DNA of 64,000 nt, taken from the NCBI RefSeq assembly GCF_029714365.1, contig NZ_CP121659.1, positions 2,666,001 through 2,730,000 of the forward strand. Reading direction: 5' to 3'. Made by a program: the position numbers and the translations under genes. Positions 18,751 through 27,148 of this stretch are shown here, one piece after another. Positions within the stretch are counted from its first letter, which is position 1, and every line of letters begins with the position of its first letter. This DNA comes from Sinorhizobium terangae. GTDB taxonomy: Bacteria; Pseudomonadota; Alphaproteobacteria; Rhizobiales; Rhizobiaceae. Under the pieces are notes generated by a model that saw only the letters and a program-made list of their open reading frames with translations, had not been told where the DNA came from and ran no database searches.

Positions 18751-19533
18751 GCGGCGCGGACGCTGCAGGTCCCTGAGATAGGTATTCTCCGCGCGCGAAA
18801 TGGCAAACAGCTCCGGGTCGATTTCGGCAAAGATCAGGGTCTCGTCTGCGGAATTGGCTTTCGCCAGGAGCTGCCCGTCGGGCGAAGCGATGCGCGACAA
18901 GCCGGCGAAGGAAAACATCGCGTCGGAACCACAATGATTGATATAGGCGACGAAAAGCTGGTTTTCGAACGCCCTTGTCTGGATCATGTGATCGGCGATG
19001 AAGGTTCCCGACCAGCCGGCCGGCAGCGCCGTCGGCACCAGCACTACATCAGCACCGGCAAGCGCGAGCCGGCGGACATTTTCCGGAAACTCGACGTCGT
19101 AGCAGATCAGCATGCCGCACTTTATGCCCTCGTGTTCGAAGAGGCGCGTCGACGGTTCCGCCGGCGTGAACAGCGAGCGCTCGTAGTCGCCATAAAGATG
19201 CGACTTGCGATAGATCGTCGGCACAGCATCACCGTCGACATGGACGGCGCTGTTGTAGATGGCGTCGCCCTCCCGCTCGGCGAAGCCGGCGATGATCGCG
19301 ATACCCGCCTCGGCCGAAATCTGCTGCAATCGCCGCACGATCGGGCCGTTGGCGCCCTCGGTAATGTCGCGGATCACATCACCGGCACCATAGCCGGTAA
19401 TGCCGAGCTCGGGCGTGACCAGCAGCGTCGCACCCAGGCGGGACGCCTCCGCCGCCGCTGCGCCGATCCGGCCGAGATTGGCGGCGGTGTCCCCGCCAAC
19501 GGATTTCATCTGCAGAGCGGCAAGCTTCATCAT
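18748..19533 (-). CDS. carbon-nitrogen hydrolase (nitrilase superfamily)
   Basis: A 261-residue amidohydrolase. The catalytic triad is complete: Glu42 in VTPELGITGYG, Lys110 in YRKSHLYGDYE and Cys144 in LICYDVEFPE. Its length fits aliphatic amidases, omega-amidases and N-carbamoyl-polyamine amidases, not true nitrilases. The start overlaps the stop of the upstream permease gene (ATGA), so it is the last gene of the PotFGHI-like transporter operon. This suggests it acts on the imported compound, for example hydrolysing a carbamoyl- or acyl-amine to the free amine. Which amide it cleaves is not visible. Its stop codon touches a RIME-like repeat. Confidence 0.85.
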   Translation of the reverse strand: MMKLAALQMKSVGGDTAANLGRIGAAAAEASRLGATLLVTPELGITGYGAGDVIRDITEGANGPIVRRLQQISAEAGIAIIAGFAEREGDAIYNSAVHVDGDAVPTIYRKSHLYGDYERSLFTPAEPSTRLFEHEGIKCGMLICYDVEFPENVRRLALAGADVVLVPTALPAGWSGTFIADHMIQTRAFENQLFVAYINHCGSDAMFSFAGLSRIASPDGQLLAKANSADETLIFAEIDPELFAISRAENTYLRDLQRPRR

Positions 19534-20330
19534 TTACCATCCGATGACATGGCGCCGAGCAGCTTCGGCAGGTCTCCGAAGCGGGCGACGAGGCCGAAGA
19601 TGACCGCTGCCGTCGTGACGAAGAGGATCGTCACCGAGGCCATGGTCGGCGTGTAGCCGTAGCGCAGCGCGTTGAAGATCTTGATCGGCAGCGTCTCCAT
19701 GGTGAAGCCGACGGTCATGTAGGCGACGATATATTCATTGAGCGAGAGCACGAAGGCGAAAGCATAGCCCGATACGATATAGGGCAGGATCAGCGGCAGC
19801 ACCACCGTGCGGAACACCGTGCGCTCGTCCGCGCCCATGGTCGAGGCCGCCTCGACCAGCGAACGATCGATCGACGTGAAGCCGAGGGACAGAGTGACGA
19901 GCGGCAAGGTCACGAAGAAGATCGCGTGGCTGACGACGGCGGTCCAGGGCTGCCCGTAGAAACCTACGGTCGCCCAGAAGGTGAGAAGCCCCAGCGCCGT
20001 GATCACCGGCGGCAGCGTGAAGGGTGCGACGCCCAGAAGCTGGAAGATGTTCGCCCAGGGCGCAATCCGCCGCCACAGGAACCAGGCAAGCGGCAAGGCA
20101 ATGGCGACGGCAAGCGCTGCCGAAAGCACAGCAAGCGTGACCGAGGCGATCAGCGCGTTTCGCCATTCGGGGTTCAGGAAGATCTCGCCGTACCAGGATG
20201 TCGAAAAGCCCTGTGGCGGGAAGGCAAGCGTCTGCTTTTGGTTGACCGAAACGCCGGCAACTACGATCAGCGGCAGCGCAAGGAAGAGCGCGATCAGGAA
20301 GAAATAGAACTTGCGGAAAATCGACGTCAT
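19530..20330 (-). CDS. ABC transporter permease, PotC/PotI type
   Basis: A 266-residue inner-membrane permease with about six transmembrane helices, starting MTSIFRKFYFFLIALFLALP. The coupling loop EAASTMGADERTVFRTVVLPLILP carries the EAA motif. The start at 20330 overlaps the stop of the partner permease (ATGA); the much longer open frame extending upstream is a shadow of that partner. Similarity is to the second permease of spermidine/putrescine-type importers. It pairs with 20327-21181, ATPase 21178-22215 and binding protein 22448-23527. Confidence 0.88.
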   Translation of the reverse strand: MTSIFRKFYFFLIALFLALPLIVVAGVSVNQKQTLAFPPQGFSTSWYGEIFLNPEWRNALIASVTLAVLSAALAVAIALPLAWFLWRRIAPWANIFQLLGVAPFTLPPVITALGLLTFWATVGFYGQPWTAVVSHAIFFVTLPLVTLSLGFTSIDRSLVEAASTMGADERTVFRTVVLPLILPYIVSGYAFAFVLSLNEYIVAYMTVGFTMETLPIKIFNALRYGYTPTMASVTILFVTTAAVIFGLVARFGDLPKLLGAMSSDGK

Positions 20331-21181
20331 GCCGCCTCTCCCTTTCGTCCCGCAAGCACTGTCAAGGCGACCAGCCCGAGCGTCACCAGCACGAGGAACA
20401 CCGCCATCGCCGCGGCGAAAGGCATGTTCGACTGGTAGATCGCCTGGTCGGTGATCAGCACCGACAGCGTCCAGTGCTGTGGCCGACCGAGAAGCTGCGG
20501 CAGCAGGTAGGAACCGAGCGCAAAGATGAAGACCATGATCAGCGTCGCGACGATCGTGTTCCTCAGCGCCGGAACGACGACGGTGAAGAAGGCCTTGAGC
20601 GGCGAGGCTCCGAGCGTTCGCGCGGCCTCGGTCAAGGTCGGATCTAGACGGACAAGCGCCGGAAACAATACGAGCACCGTATAAGGGAAGGCCTGATAGA
20701 CCATGCCCGTCAGCACCGCCGCAAAGCTCGGGGTCAGCGCCTTGGCCTCGCCCATGAGGCCGAGCGCAACCAGAATGTTGGTGATGCCCGCCGTGCGCGA
20801 GAAAAGTGTCGACCAGGCGAAACCGATGATGACCTCCGAGAGCGAGAGCACCGAGAGCAGCGCGACGAGCCAGACGATCTGCACGCTGCGCGCCGTCCGC
20901 GTCAGCATGTAGGTGAAGGGCAGCGCCAGCACGACACAGCAGATGGCGACAGCGATCGCCATCATGAGGGAAAAGCCGAGCACCCCGCCAAAGAAGGCCG
21001 AAAGGAAACGGGCGTAGTTGTCGAATACGAAGGCCGGCGTATAGAAGCCGCCCTGCTGGCGCTGGAAGAAGCTCACGGCGATCATAGTACCGAAGGGCAC
21101 GACGAAGAAGATGGTGAGCATCGCTGCGGGGAAAAAGAGCGGCGTGTAGTCGCCAATGGTCTGGGGCGGTTCGCGTCTCAT
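20327..21181 (-). CDS. ABC transporter permease, PotB/PotH type
   Basis: A 284-residue permease with a hydrophobic N-terminal helix (FFPAAMLTIFFVVPFGTMIAVSFF) and the EAA loop EAARTLGASPLKAFFTVVVPALRN. The Met at 21181 is chosen because its ATG overlaps the ATPase stop as ATGA; a Met 18 nt further upstream would overlap that gene more deeply. It is the first membrane component of a polyamine/opine/iron-type (MOI superfamily) importer. Confidence 0.88.
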   Translation of the reverse strand: MRREPPQTIGDYTPLFFPAAMLTIFFVVPFGTMIAVSFFQRQQGGFYTPAFVFDNYARFLSAFFGGVLGFSLMMAIAVAICCVVLALPFTYMLTRTARSVQIVWLVALLSVLSLSEVIIGFAWSTLFSRTAGITNILVALGLMGEAKALTPSFAAVLTGMVYQAFPYTVLVLFPALVRLDPTLTEAARTLGASPLKAFFTVVVPALRNTIVATLIMVFIFALGSYLLPQLLGRPQHWTLSVLITDQAIYQSNMPFAAAMAVFLVLVTLGLVALTVLAGRKGEAA

Positions 21182-22215
21182 TTCCTGAGCACCACGCAAA
21201 CGTCCGGAGTGAGCGCGACGCCGACCTGCTGGCCGACGGTGACGTCCGGCCGCTCGCGCGGCGTGGAAACGGCGACGATCTGGCGGCCGGCGACATCGAC
21301 AAACGTCTCGATCGTTCCGCCGAGATCACGCACGAAGGTGACCGTGCCGGAAATCGCACCGGCACCCGGCGCAGTCAGGTGAACGTCCTCGGGGCGAATT
21401 GAAAGCGTTGCCTTTGCCGCGCCGGCGGGCAAGGCGAGACCCGGCACCGGCTGGCCGAGCACGGAAACGTGGCCCTGCGTGTCCGCTTCGGCTTCGATCA
21501 GGTTGGTCTGGCCGATGAAGTCGGCGACGAAACTGTCCGCCGGCCGGCGGTAGATTTCAATCGGCGAGGCTGCCTGGCGGATTTCGCCGCCATTCATGAC
21601 AACGACCGTATCGGCCATGGTCATCGCTTCGCGCTGGTCGTGCGTGACGACGATCGTCGTAATCCCGAGCTGCTGCTGCAACTGGCGCAGTTCCACCTGC
21701 ATCGCTTCCCTAAGTTTCGCGTCAAGCGCCGAAAGCGGCTCGTCGAGCAGGAAAAGCTTCGGTGAGATTGCCAGCGCGCGGGCGATTGCGACACGCTGGC
21801 GCTGACCACCGGAAAGCTTGGAGACCGGACGGTCCGCATAGCCCGCAAGGTGGATCATCGACAGCAGTTCCTCGACTCGCCGCTTCTGGTCCTCCTTCGG
21901 CGCCTTGCGGATGCGCAAGGGATAGGCGATGTTTTCGCCGACCGTCAGGTGCGGGAAGAGCGCCAGCGACTGGAACACCATGCCGAGATTGCGCTTATGG
22001 GTCGGCACATGGGTGATGTCTTCGCCGTCGAGCCGGATCGCACCTCCCGTTGGCAGGTCAAGCCCGGCGATCATGCGCAGCAACGTCGTCTTGCCGCAGC
22101 CCGAGGGGCCGAGCATGCAAACGAACGTACCGTGCGGCACCGTGAGCTCGACATTGTTGACGGCCCTGAAGGAGCCGAATTCCTTGACGACGTTCTGAAG
22201 GGCTAGTCCCGACAT
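21178..22215 (-). CDS. ABC transporter ATPase, PotA type
   Basis: A 345-residue ABC ATPase: Walker A GPSGCGKTT, signature [15 protein letters not shown], Walker B LFLLDEPLSALD and H-loop VVTHDQREAM. A C-terminal TOBE domain follows (LSIRPEDVHLTAP ... GTVTFVRDLGGTIETFVDV), as in PotA. The start at 22215 (MSGLALQNVVKEFG) has GGGAAA just upstream; an extension to 22257 would run into a RIME-like repeat. It drives the two permeases downstream. The amino acid ABC transporter at 23.6-25.8 kb has no ATPase of its own, so sharing is conceivable but unproven. Confidence 0.9.
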   Translation of the reverse strand: MSGLALQNVVKEFGSFRAVNNVELTVPHGTFVCMLGPSGCGKTTLLRMIAGLDLPTGGAIRLDGEDITHVPTHKRNLGMVFQSLALFPHLTVGENIAYPLRIRKAPKEDQKRRVEELLSMIHLAGYADRPVSKLSGGQRQRVAIARALAISPKLFLLDEPLSALDAKLREAMQVELRQLQQQLGITTIVVTHDQREAMTMADTVVVMNGGEIRQAASPIEIYRRPADSFVADFIGQTNLIEAEADTQGHVSVLGQPVPGLALPAGAAKATLSIRPEDVHLTAPGAGAISGTVTFVRDLGGTIETFVDVAGRQIVAVSTPRERPDVTVGQQVGVALTPDVCVVLRK

Positions 22216-22230
22216 ATATTTCCCGTCCTG

Positions 22231-22334
22231 CGGCGCCGTGCGTCTTGTGAGGCGCACAGAGGTCGCTGCATCGCTTTGAATTGCTGCATGGCTTATCCTT
22301 AAAATCGGTTCTCAAGGAACCATGCAGTAGCGCC
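22231..22334 (-). repeat. RIME-like repeat inside the Pot-type operon
   Basis: This is a reverse-orientation copy of the module order seen at 33460-33564: CGCCGTGCGTC and GGCGCACAGAGG arms, then TTTGAATTGCTGCATG, then CTTATCCTTAAAATCGG and AAGGAACCATGCAGTA. It lies between the binding-protein stem-loop and the ATPase, ending 15 bp before the ATPase start codon, so it is probably transcribed as part of the operon mRNA. Confidence 0.72.
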
Positions 22335-22401
22335 TCATGCGCAGATGATTCATGGAGCGCAAATGAGGAACGGTTTCCGCCCGCATTCCGCTCAGTGTTT
22401 C

Positions 22402-22438
22402 AGCATCGACCTCCCGCTCCTGACGGGAGGTCGATGCT
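22402..22438 (-). other. 15-bp stem-loop downstream of the Pot-type binding protein
   Basis: Perfect arms AGCATCGACCTCCCG (22402-22416) and its complement (22424-22438) enclose a 7-nt loop, beginning 10 bp after the binding-protein stop. There is no T-run on the minus strand, so it is more likely a 3'-end stabiliser or attenuator that leaves the binding protein in excess over the membrane components. Confidence 0.7.
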
Positions 22439-22447
22439 CATGGGCGA

Positions 22448-23527
22448 TCAGCCGACGATCAGCTCCGTCCACTTCTGGTTCAGCCAATCCGACTTGGTCT
22501 GGTAGAGATCGTAGCGCGGGATGATCGGCTCAATGTCCGACGAAACGGCTGCAAACTCCTTGTCCGTGAGATCAGTCGACTCACGCTTGACCGTCGGCGA
22601 GGTGCCGACCTTGCGCGACAGCGTCGCCTGGATCGACGGCTGGGACATATAGTCGATGAAGATGTGCGCTTCCTCCGCTTTCTGCGAAGCGCGCGACAGC
22701 GCCCAGCAACCGGAATCCTGGATGCCGCCTTCCTTCGGGAAGGTCGAGCGTACCGGATGGCCATCGGCGGCGGCGAGGCCGGTCACGTCGTGATAATACT
22801 GACCCATCGGAATTTCACCCGACTTCAGCGCCTGTTCGAACTGCGCCTCGTCGCGGTACCAGAGCCGCACATTCGGCTTCACTTCCGCGAGCTTCTCGAA
22901 TGCCTTGAGGATGCCCTCCTCCGTGTCGAGCGCATTGGTGCCGCCCATGAAGGTCTTGGCGGTCACCTCCAGCAGGAAGGAGTTGGAGACGAGCGCGAGC
23001 AGTCCGAGCTTGTCGGCATTTGCCGGATCCCAGAAGGCGGACCACGACGTCGGCGCTTCCTTGTAGACATCGGTGTTGGTGACGAGTGTGATGTACCAGG
23101 AAACGGCTCCGATGCCGGCGACGCGGCCGTCCGGATACTTGTTGATGAACCGGTCGAGCAGATGCGAGGCGTTCTTGATCTTCGCCATGTCGATGGGCGT
23201 CCAGAGCTCGGTCGCCTGACCCTTGAGCATCGCCACCTGCGACATCATCGAGACATCCGCCGGAGCCTGGCCGGCACGAGCGGCCTGTTCCAACTGCACG
23301 AGCCAGGCCTCACCGGTCGGCTCGGCGACCGACTCGATCGCGATACCCGTCGCCTTGGTGAAGTCAGGGAAAATGTTCTTGTCGAACGAATCCTTGAAGT
23401 AGCCGCCGTAGACACCGACTTTCAACGACTTGTCCTGCGCTCTCAGCACCGCCGGCATCGCCAGCATCGATGCACCGGCAAGCCCCGCCCCCAGCAGCGT
23501 GCGGCGCTTGATGGAATTGATGTTCAT
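22448..23527 (-). CDS. PotD/PotF-like periplasmic substrate-binding protein
   Basis: A 359-residue extracellular solute-binding protein with a twin-arginine-like signal (KRRTLLGAGLAGASMLAMPAVLRAQ). The mature part starts SLKVGVYGGYFKDSFDKNIFPDFTKATGI and includes PADVSMMSQVAMLKGQ, which is usual for the spermidine/putrescine/opine-binding cluster. It is the first gene of the operon with ATPase, two permeases and a nitrilase-type amidase. Polyamine or a related amine is the likely ligand, but the acidic residues that grip amino groups in PotD were not individually verified. Confidence 0.86.
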   Translation of the reverse strand: MNINSIKRRTLLGAGLAGASMLAMPAVLRAQDKSLKVGVYGGYFKDSFDKNIFPDFTKATGIAIESVAEPTGEAWLVQLEQAARAGQAPADVSMMSQVAMLKGQATELWTPIDMAKIKNASHLLDRFINKYPDGRVAGIGAVSWYITLVTNTDVYKEAPTSWSAFWDPANADKLGLLALVSNSFLLEVTAKTFMGGTNALDTEEGILKAFEKLAEVKPNVRLWYRDEAQFEQALKSGEIPMGQYYHDVTGLAAADGHPVRSTFPKEGGIQDSGCWALSRASQKAEEAHIFIDYMSQPSIQATLSRKVGTSPTVKRESTDLTDKEFAAVSSDIEPIIPRYDLYQTKSDWLNQKWTELIVG

Positions 23528-23599
23528 TGCATGTCTCCTTTGTTTTGGCGGCAGCCGCCGCGTTCCCTGTTGTAGTTGATTCCCTGCATCTTTTCGGTC

Positions 23600-24247
23600 T
23601 CAATGTGCTGGCATTCGTCGCTCGAGCATCCGCGCATATTGCGTCAACGGGTAGCAAAGCACGAAGAAGATCACCGCAACCAGCCCATAGACGGTGAAAG
23701 GTTCGAAAGTCGCATTATTGATCGCATTGGCCGTCCTGAGAAGCTCCTCGAAGCCAATGATCGAGGTCAGCGCCGTGCTCTTGATGAGCTGGACGAGGAA
23801 GCCTACAGCCGGCGGACGCGTGATCGCAAAGGCCTGCGGCAGGATGACCAGACGCAGTTCCTGAAGATAGTGCAGACCGAGGCTTGCGCCGGCATCCCAT
23901 TGACCGCGCGGCAGCGCTTCCACGCCGCCCCGCCAGATTTCTGCGAGATAGGCGCTGGCGTAGAATGTCAGCCCGAGTGCCGCAGCCGTCCACGGCTCGA
24001 TACGGAAACCCAGCATCGGCAGGCCGAAGAACATCAGGAAGAGCTGCATAAGCAACGGTGTTCCCTGGAAAAGCGCGATGTAGCCGGCACCGAAGCGGCG
24101 CAACCACGGGTGCTTCGATATGCGCGCAAACAGGATCAGCAAACCGACCACAGCCCCGCCGCCGAAGGCGACGATCGAAAGCAGAAGCGTCCAGCGCGTC
24201 GCGAAAATGAGATTGCGCAGAATATCCCAGAAAGTGAATTCGATCAC
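23600..24247 (-). CDS. polar amino acid ABC transporter permease (GlnP/HisM family)
   Basis: A 215-residue permease with the HisMQ-family hallmark FQGTPLLMQLFLMFFGLPMLGF and the coupling loop EIWRGGVEALPRGQWDAGASLGL. It overlaps the partner permease upstream by 4 nt. Two such permeases with one binding protein form an importer for polar or basic amino acids or opines. No ATPase gene is found between this gene and the neighbouring Pot-type operon 72 bp downstream. Confidence 0.88.
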   Translation of the reverse strand: MIEFTFWDILRNLIFATRWTLLLSIVAFGGGAVVGLLILFARISKHPWLRRFGAGYIALFQGTPLLMQLFLMFFGLPMLGFRIEPWTAAALGLTFYASAYLAEIWRGGVEALPRGQWDAGASLGLHYLQELRLVILPQAFAITRPPAVGFLVQLIKSTALTSIIGFEELLRTANAINNATFEPFTVYGLVAVIFFVLCYPLTQYARMLERRMPAH

Positions 24248-24912
24248 GACACGCCCGCCCCTAAGACACGCCGGCCGCCGGCGACAAGGGATCGCCTGAT
24301 CGCCATCGACAGGCCGAGATAGATCATCGTGACGACGAGATAGGTTTCGAAGGACCGGAATGTCCGTGCCTGCAGCAGGTCGGCCTCATGCGCGAGCTCG
24401 CGCACCGCGATCTGCGATACGACCGCCGACTCCAGCATCATGATGACAACTTGGCTGGTCAGTGCCGGGAAGATTACCTTGAGGGCCTGCGGCAGGATGA
24501 TCTTGACGAAAACCTGACGCGGCCTCAGGCCGAGCGCAAGAGCGGCCTCGCTCTGCCCCCTCGGAACTGCATCGAGACCGGCGCCGACGATCTCGGTCGT
24601 GTAGGCGGCCATATTGAGGGTCATCGCCAGGATCGCCGCGACGATTGGATCGAGGCGGATGCCTATGGTCGGCAAACCGAAGAAAATGAAGAAGAGCTGC
24701 ACTAGAAACGGGGTATTGCGGATCACCTCGACGTAGATTGCTACTGCTTTGCGGAGCAGGCTATAGCGACCGCGGCGCGCGGCCGCGCCGAGAATGCTGA
24801 TGAGGATGCCGAGCACCGTCGTGCAGGCGATCAGCAGCAAAGTCATGGCCGCACCGTGGGCGATTGCCCCCGCGGCGTCACGAAGCCATCCAAAGTCGAG
24901 GCTGTAGCCCAT
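24244..24912 (-). CDS. polar amino acid ABC transporter permease (GlnP/HisQ family)
   Basis: A 222-residue permease with RNTPFLVQLFFIFFGLPTIGIRLDP and EIVGAGLDAVPRGQSEAALALGLRPRQVF, the equivalents of the partner's pore and coupling segments. It forms a heterodimer with 23600-24247. It follows the binding-protein gene across 74 bp that contain a stem-loop. Part of an apparent ureohydrolase-binding protein-permease-permease unit. Confidence 0.88.
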   Translation of the reverse strand: MGYSLDFGWLRDAAGAIAHGAAMTLLLIACTTVLGILISILGAAARRGRYSLLRKAVAIYVEVIRNTPFLVQLFFIFFGLPTIGIRLDPIVAAILAMTLNMAAYTTEIVGAGLDAVPRGQSEAALALGLRPRQVFVKIILPQALKVIFPALTSQVVIMMLESAVVSQIAVRELAHEADLLQARTFRSFETYLVVTMIYLGLSMAIRRSLVAGGRRVLGAGVS

Positions 24913-24934
24913 CGTCGCAACCCTTCCCGGACGG

Positions 24935-24962
24935 GCCTGCGGAAGAAAGGCATTCCGCAGGC
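24935..24962 (-). other. stem-loop between amino acid-binding protein and permease genes
   Basis: Perfect 10-bp arms GCCTGCGGAA (24935-24944) and TTCCGCAGGC (24953-24962) surround an 8-nt loop. There is no T-run. It sits in the only gap between the binding protein and its permeases, which fits differential mRNA stability within the operon. Confidence 0.65.
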
Positions 24963-24986
24963 CGCACGCCTTTTAGCCGGAGCAGC

Positions 24987-25781
24987 CTAGTCCTTGAGGT
25001 TGTCGGGGTTGAGCGGCGTCTTCAGCCACGCCTCAGAGCTTTCATTCAACTTGCCGTCAGCGAGCATTTTGGCGACCGTGTCGTTGACCGTTTGCTTCAG
25101 GCGCTCCTCATTCTTGTTGAGGCCGATATGCGACGGTGACGTCAGCAACTGGAACTTCTGTTCTGGCTTCAATGCCTCCTGTCGCGCCAGTACCTGCGCG
25201 CCGACGTCATTGCCAACCACCATCAACTGCGTCTGGCCCGAGATGAAGGCCTGGATCACGGCATTGTAGTTATCGAACCGCTGGATGTCCGCCGAGGCCG
25301 GCGCGGCTTCGGTCAGCGACGTGTCCTCAAGCGTCCCGCGATTGACTGCGATCGTCTTGTCAGCGAGATCGTCCTTGCCGGCGACCTTGAGCTCGGCCGG
25401 ACCGATGACGGCGATGTAGTAAGGCGCGTAGGCGGCCGCGAAATCGATGACCTCGGCACGCTCCTTCGAGTAGCCGACGCTCATCAGGATGTCGACGCGC
25501 TTGTCGTTGAGATAGGGAATGCGGTTCTGGCCGGTAACGCTGACGAGATTAAGCTTCACGCTGAGCGCGTCGGCGATGTGCTGCGCGACGTCGATATCAT
25601 ATCCCTTGATGCTCATGTCGGCACTGGCCGACGAGAACGGCGGGAAATCCGAGAAGATGCCGACATTGATCTGGCCGGCCGCCTTGATATCGTCGATCGC
25701 GTCGGCATGAGCCATTCCAGCCGCGGCACCAACCATCAGTGCGGCGGCAAATACTGCTTTCAGCTTGGTTTGGATTGTCAT
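24987..25781 (-). CDS. periplasmic amino acid-binding protein (SBP family 3)
   Basis: A 264-residue protein. Signal peptide MTIQTKLKAVFAAALMVGAAAGMAHA is followed by DAIDDIKAAGQINVGIFSDFPPFSSASADMSIKGYDIDVAQHIADAL, the family 3 ligand-binding signature. VDILMSVGYSKERAEVIDFAAAY is the second conserved block. Ligands of this family are polar amino acids, and also opines or guanidino compounds in rhizobia. The ureohydrolase gene immediately upstream on the same strand (gap 87 bp with a hairpin) suggests an arginine-like or guanidino ligand, by inference only. Confidence 0.87.
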   Translation of the reverse strand: MTIQTKLKAVFAAALMVGAAAGMAHADAIDDIKAAGQINVGIFSDFPPFSSASADMSIKGYDIDVAQHIADALSVKLNLVSVTGQNRIPYLNDKRVDILMSVGYSKERAEVIDFAAAYAPYYIAVIGPAELKVAGKDDLADKTIAVNRGTLEDTSLTEAAPASADIQRFDNYNAVIQAFISGQTQLMVVGNDVGAQVLARQEALKPEQKFQLLTSPSHIGLNKNEERLKQTVNDTVAKMLADGKLNESSEAWLKTPLNPDNLKD

Positions 25782-25819
25782 TTTCGTTCCCCAATCTGGA
25801 AGTTTGTCTGTCGGGTCAG

Positions 25820-25859
25820 GATGCCCTAGCCGCCGCTTCCAGTTCGGCGGCCGGGCATC
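25820..25859 (-). other. compound stem-loop between ureohydrolase and binding-protein genes
   Basis: Outer arms GATGCCC (25820-25826) and GGGCATC (25853-25859) and inner arms GCCGCCG (25829-25835) and CGGCGGC (25845-25851) nest around a 9-nt loop. It starts 9 bp after the ureohydrolase stop. Lacking a clear T-run, it may act as a partial terminator or processing site. Confidence 0.6.
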
Positions 25860-25868
25860 TCGAAGGTG

Positions 25869-26930
25869 TCAGCCGGCCTTGCCAGTGATCGCCGGGCTGA
25901 AAACCATCAGGCTCAGGATCTCGAAGAGCACCTGCGCACCGGCATGCGCGGTATTGGTCGTCGCGTCATATTGCGGGGCGACCTCGACGACATCGCCGCC
26001 GACGAGATTGACTCCCTTCAAGCCGCGGATGAGTTCGAGCACCTCCCGAGTCGTCAGGCCACCGACTTCCGGCGTGCCGGTCCCTGGCGCGAAACTCGGG
26101 TCGAGGCTGTCGATGTCGAAGGAGAGATAGGTCGGACCATCGCCGACGATCTTCTTCGCCTTTTCGATGATCGCCGGGATACCTAGGCCCGTAACTTCCT
26201 CGGCATGGATGACCGTCATGCCGGACTCGTAGGAGAATTCCCAGAGATATTCGGCCGAGCCGCGGATGCCGATCTGCACGACGCGGGTCGGGTCGAGCAC
26301 GCCGTCGAGAACCGCGTTGCGGAACGGCCCGCCGTGATGGAACTTGGTGAGATCGTAGGCGCCGCCAGTGTCGCAATGGGCATCGATATGGATCATGCCG
26401 ACCGGGCGCTTCTTGCCGACTGCCTTCAAAATCGGATGGGTGATCGAATGATCGCCGCCGACCGACAGCGGCACGACGCCGGCTTCAACGATCTGGTTGA
26501 TGCGCTTTTCGATGTCTTCATGGCTGAGTTCCAGCCGGTAGCGGCTCTGGAAGGCAACGTCGCCGATATCGGCGACACGCAGATCGTGGACGGGTGCACA
26601 GCCGAGCACATGGTTATAAGGGCCGATGCGCTCGATGGCACGCAAGGCGCGCGGTCCGAAGCGGGAGCCCGGGCGGTTGGTGACACCAAGATCCATCGGT
26701 ATGCCGACGATCGCCACCTGCAAGTTGCCGAAGTCCGGATTTTCGGCGTCGACAGGCATATAGGGCGCGGTCAGGAAGGTAGGGATACCGGAATAGGGCG
26801 CCAGCCGCGTGCCGCTCTTGGTGAAGATCTTGTCGGCGACCTTGCGAAACGTCGGATCGAAAAGCTCACCGCCGTGGCTTTCGCCATATTTCGCCTTCAA
26901 TTCGCTGAGCTTCTGTTCATCCCAGGCCAT
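25869..26930 (-). CDS. speB: agmatinase-family ureohydrolase
   Basis: A 353-residue binuclear-manganese hydrolase that removes urea from a guanidino compound. Metal-binding motifs are intact: GGDHSITHP (His161), HIDAHCDTGG (Asp183, His185, Asp187) and SFDIDSLDPSFAPGTGTPEVGG. The start at 26930 is set by GGAGG 10 nt upstream and the N-terminus MAWDEQKLSELKAKYGE; the frame continues upstream without homology. The segment TRLAPYSGIPTFLTAPY occurs in agmatinase relatives acting on guanidinobutyrate or guanidinopropionate as well as agmatine, so the substrate is not settled and the symbol is provisional. It heads a likely operon with the amino acid importer and is divergent from a GcvA-type LysR gene with a perfect LysR box between them. 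Confidence 0.85.
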   Translation of the reverse strand: MAWDEQKLSELKAKYGESHGGELFDPTFRKVADKIFTKSGTRLAPYSGIPTFLTAPYMPVDAENPDFGNLQVAIVGIPMDLGVTNRPGSRFGPRALRAIERIGPYNHVLGCAPVHDLRVADIGDVAFQSRYRLELSHEDIEKRINQIVEAGVVPLSVGGDHSITHPILKAVGKKRPVGMIHIDAHCDTGGAYDLTKFHHGGPFRNAVLDGVLDPTRVVQIGIRGSAEYLWEFSYESGMTVIHAEEVTGLGIPAIIEKAKKIVGDGPTYLSFDIDSLDPSFAPGTGTPEVGGLTTREVLELIRGLKGVNLVGGDVVEVAPQYDATTNTAHAGAQVLFEILSLMVFSPAITGKAG

Positions 26931-27104
26931 GCGCCCGAACCTCCATGTTTTGCCACTGGGGTGCGCGGGACGCGCCGCAAATCTCGATCTGCGGATTTCG
27001 CCGGTTGGACTGGCGCCGTCGTGTTCCCCAGGCTTTTGCCCTTGTTGGCGCATATTAGGAGACAATTCCGCTGGAAAATCAATTGACATTGTTATAGCGT
27101 TTCG

Positions 27105-27121
27105 TGTGAGAAATACTCACA
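27105..27121. promoter_or_regulatory. LysR-type operator between ureohydrolase and lysR genes
   Basis: A 17-bp dyad, TGTGAG-AAATA-CTCACA, with perfect 6-bp arms and the T-N11-A spacing typical of LysR-regulator boxes. It lies 27 bp before the lysR start and about 175 bp before the ureohydrolase start. A TATAAC-like -10 on the minus strand (complement of 27091-27096) lies beside it, fitting activation of the ureohydrolase operon. TTGACA at 27083-27088 could serve lysR. Confidence 0.65.
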
Positions 27122-27148
27122 TATTCGTCCTGCCTTCCGGAGCCTTGT

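Noticed and set aside
19530..21365. Single 611-codon minus-strand frame, possible permease fusion
   Set aside because: Only the last 266 codons encode the PotC-type permease; the upstream part is out of frame with the real PotB-type gene, which overlaps by ATGA.
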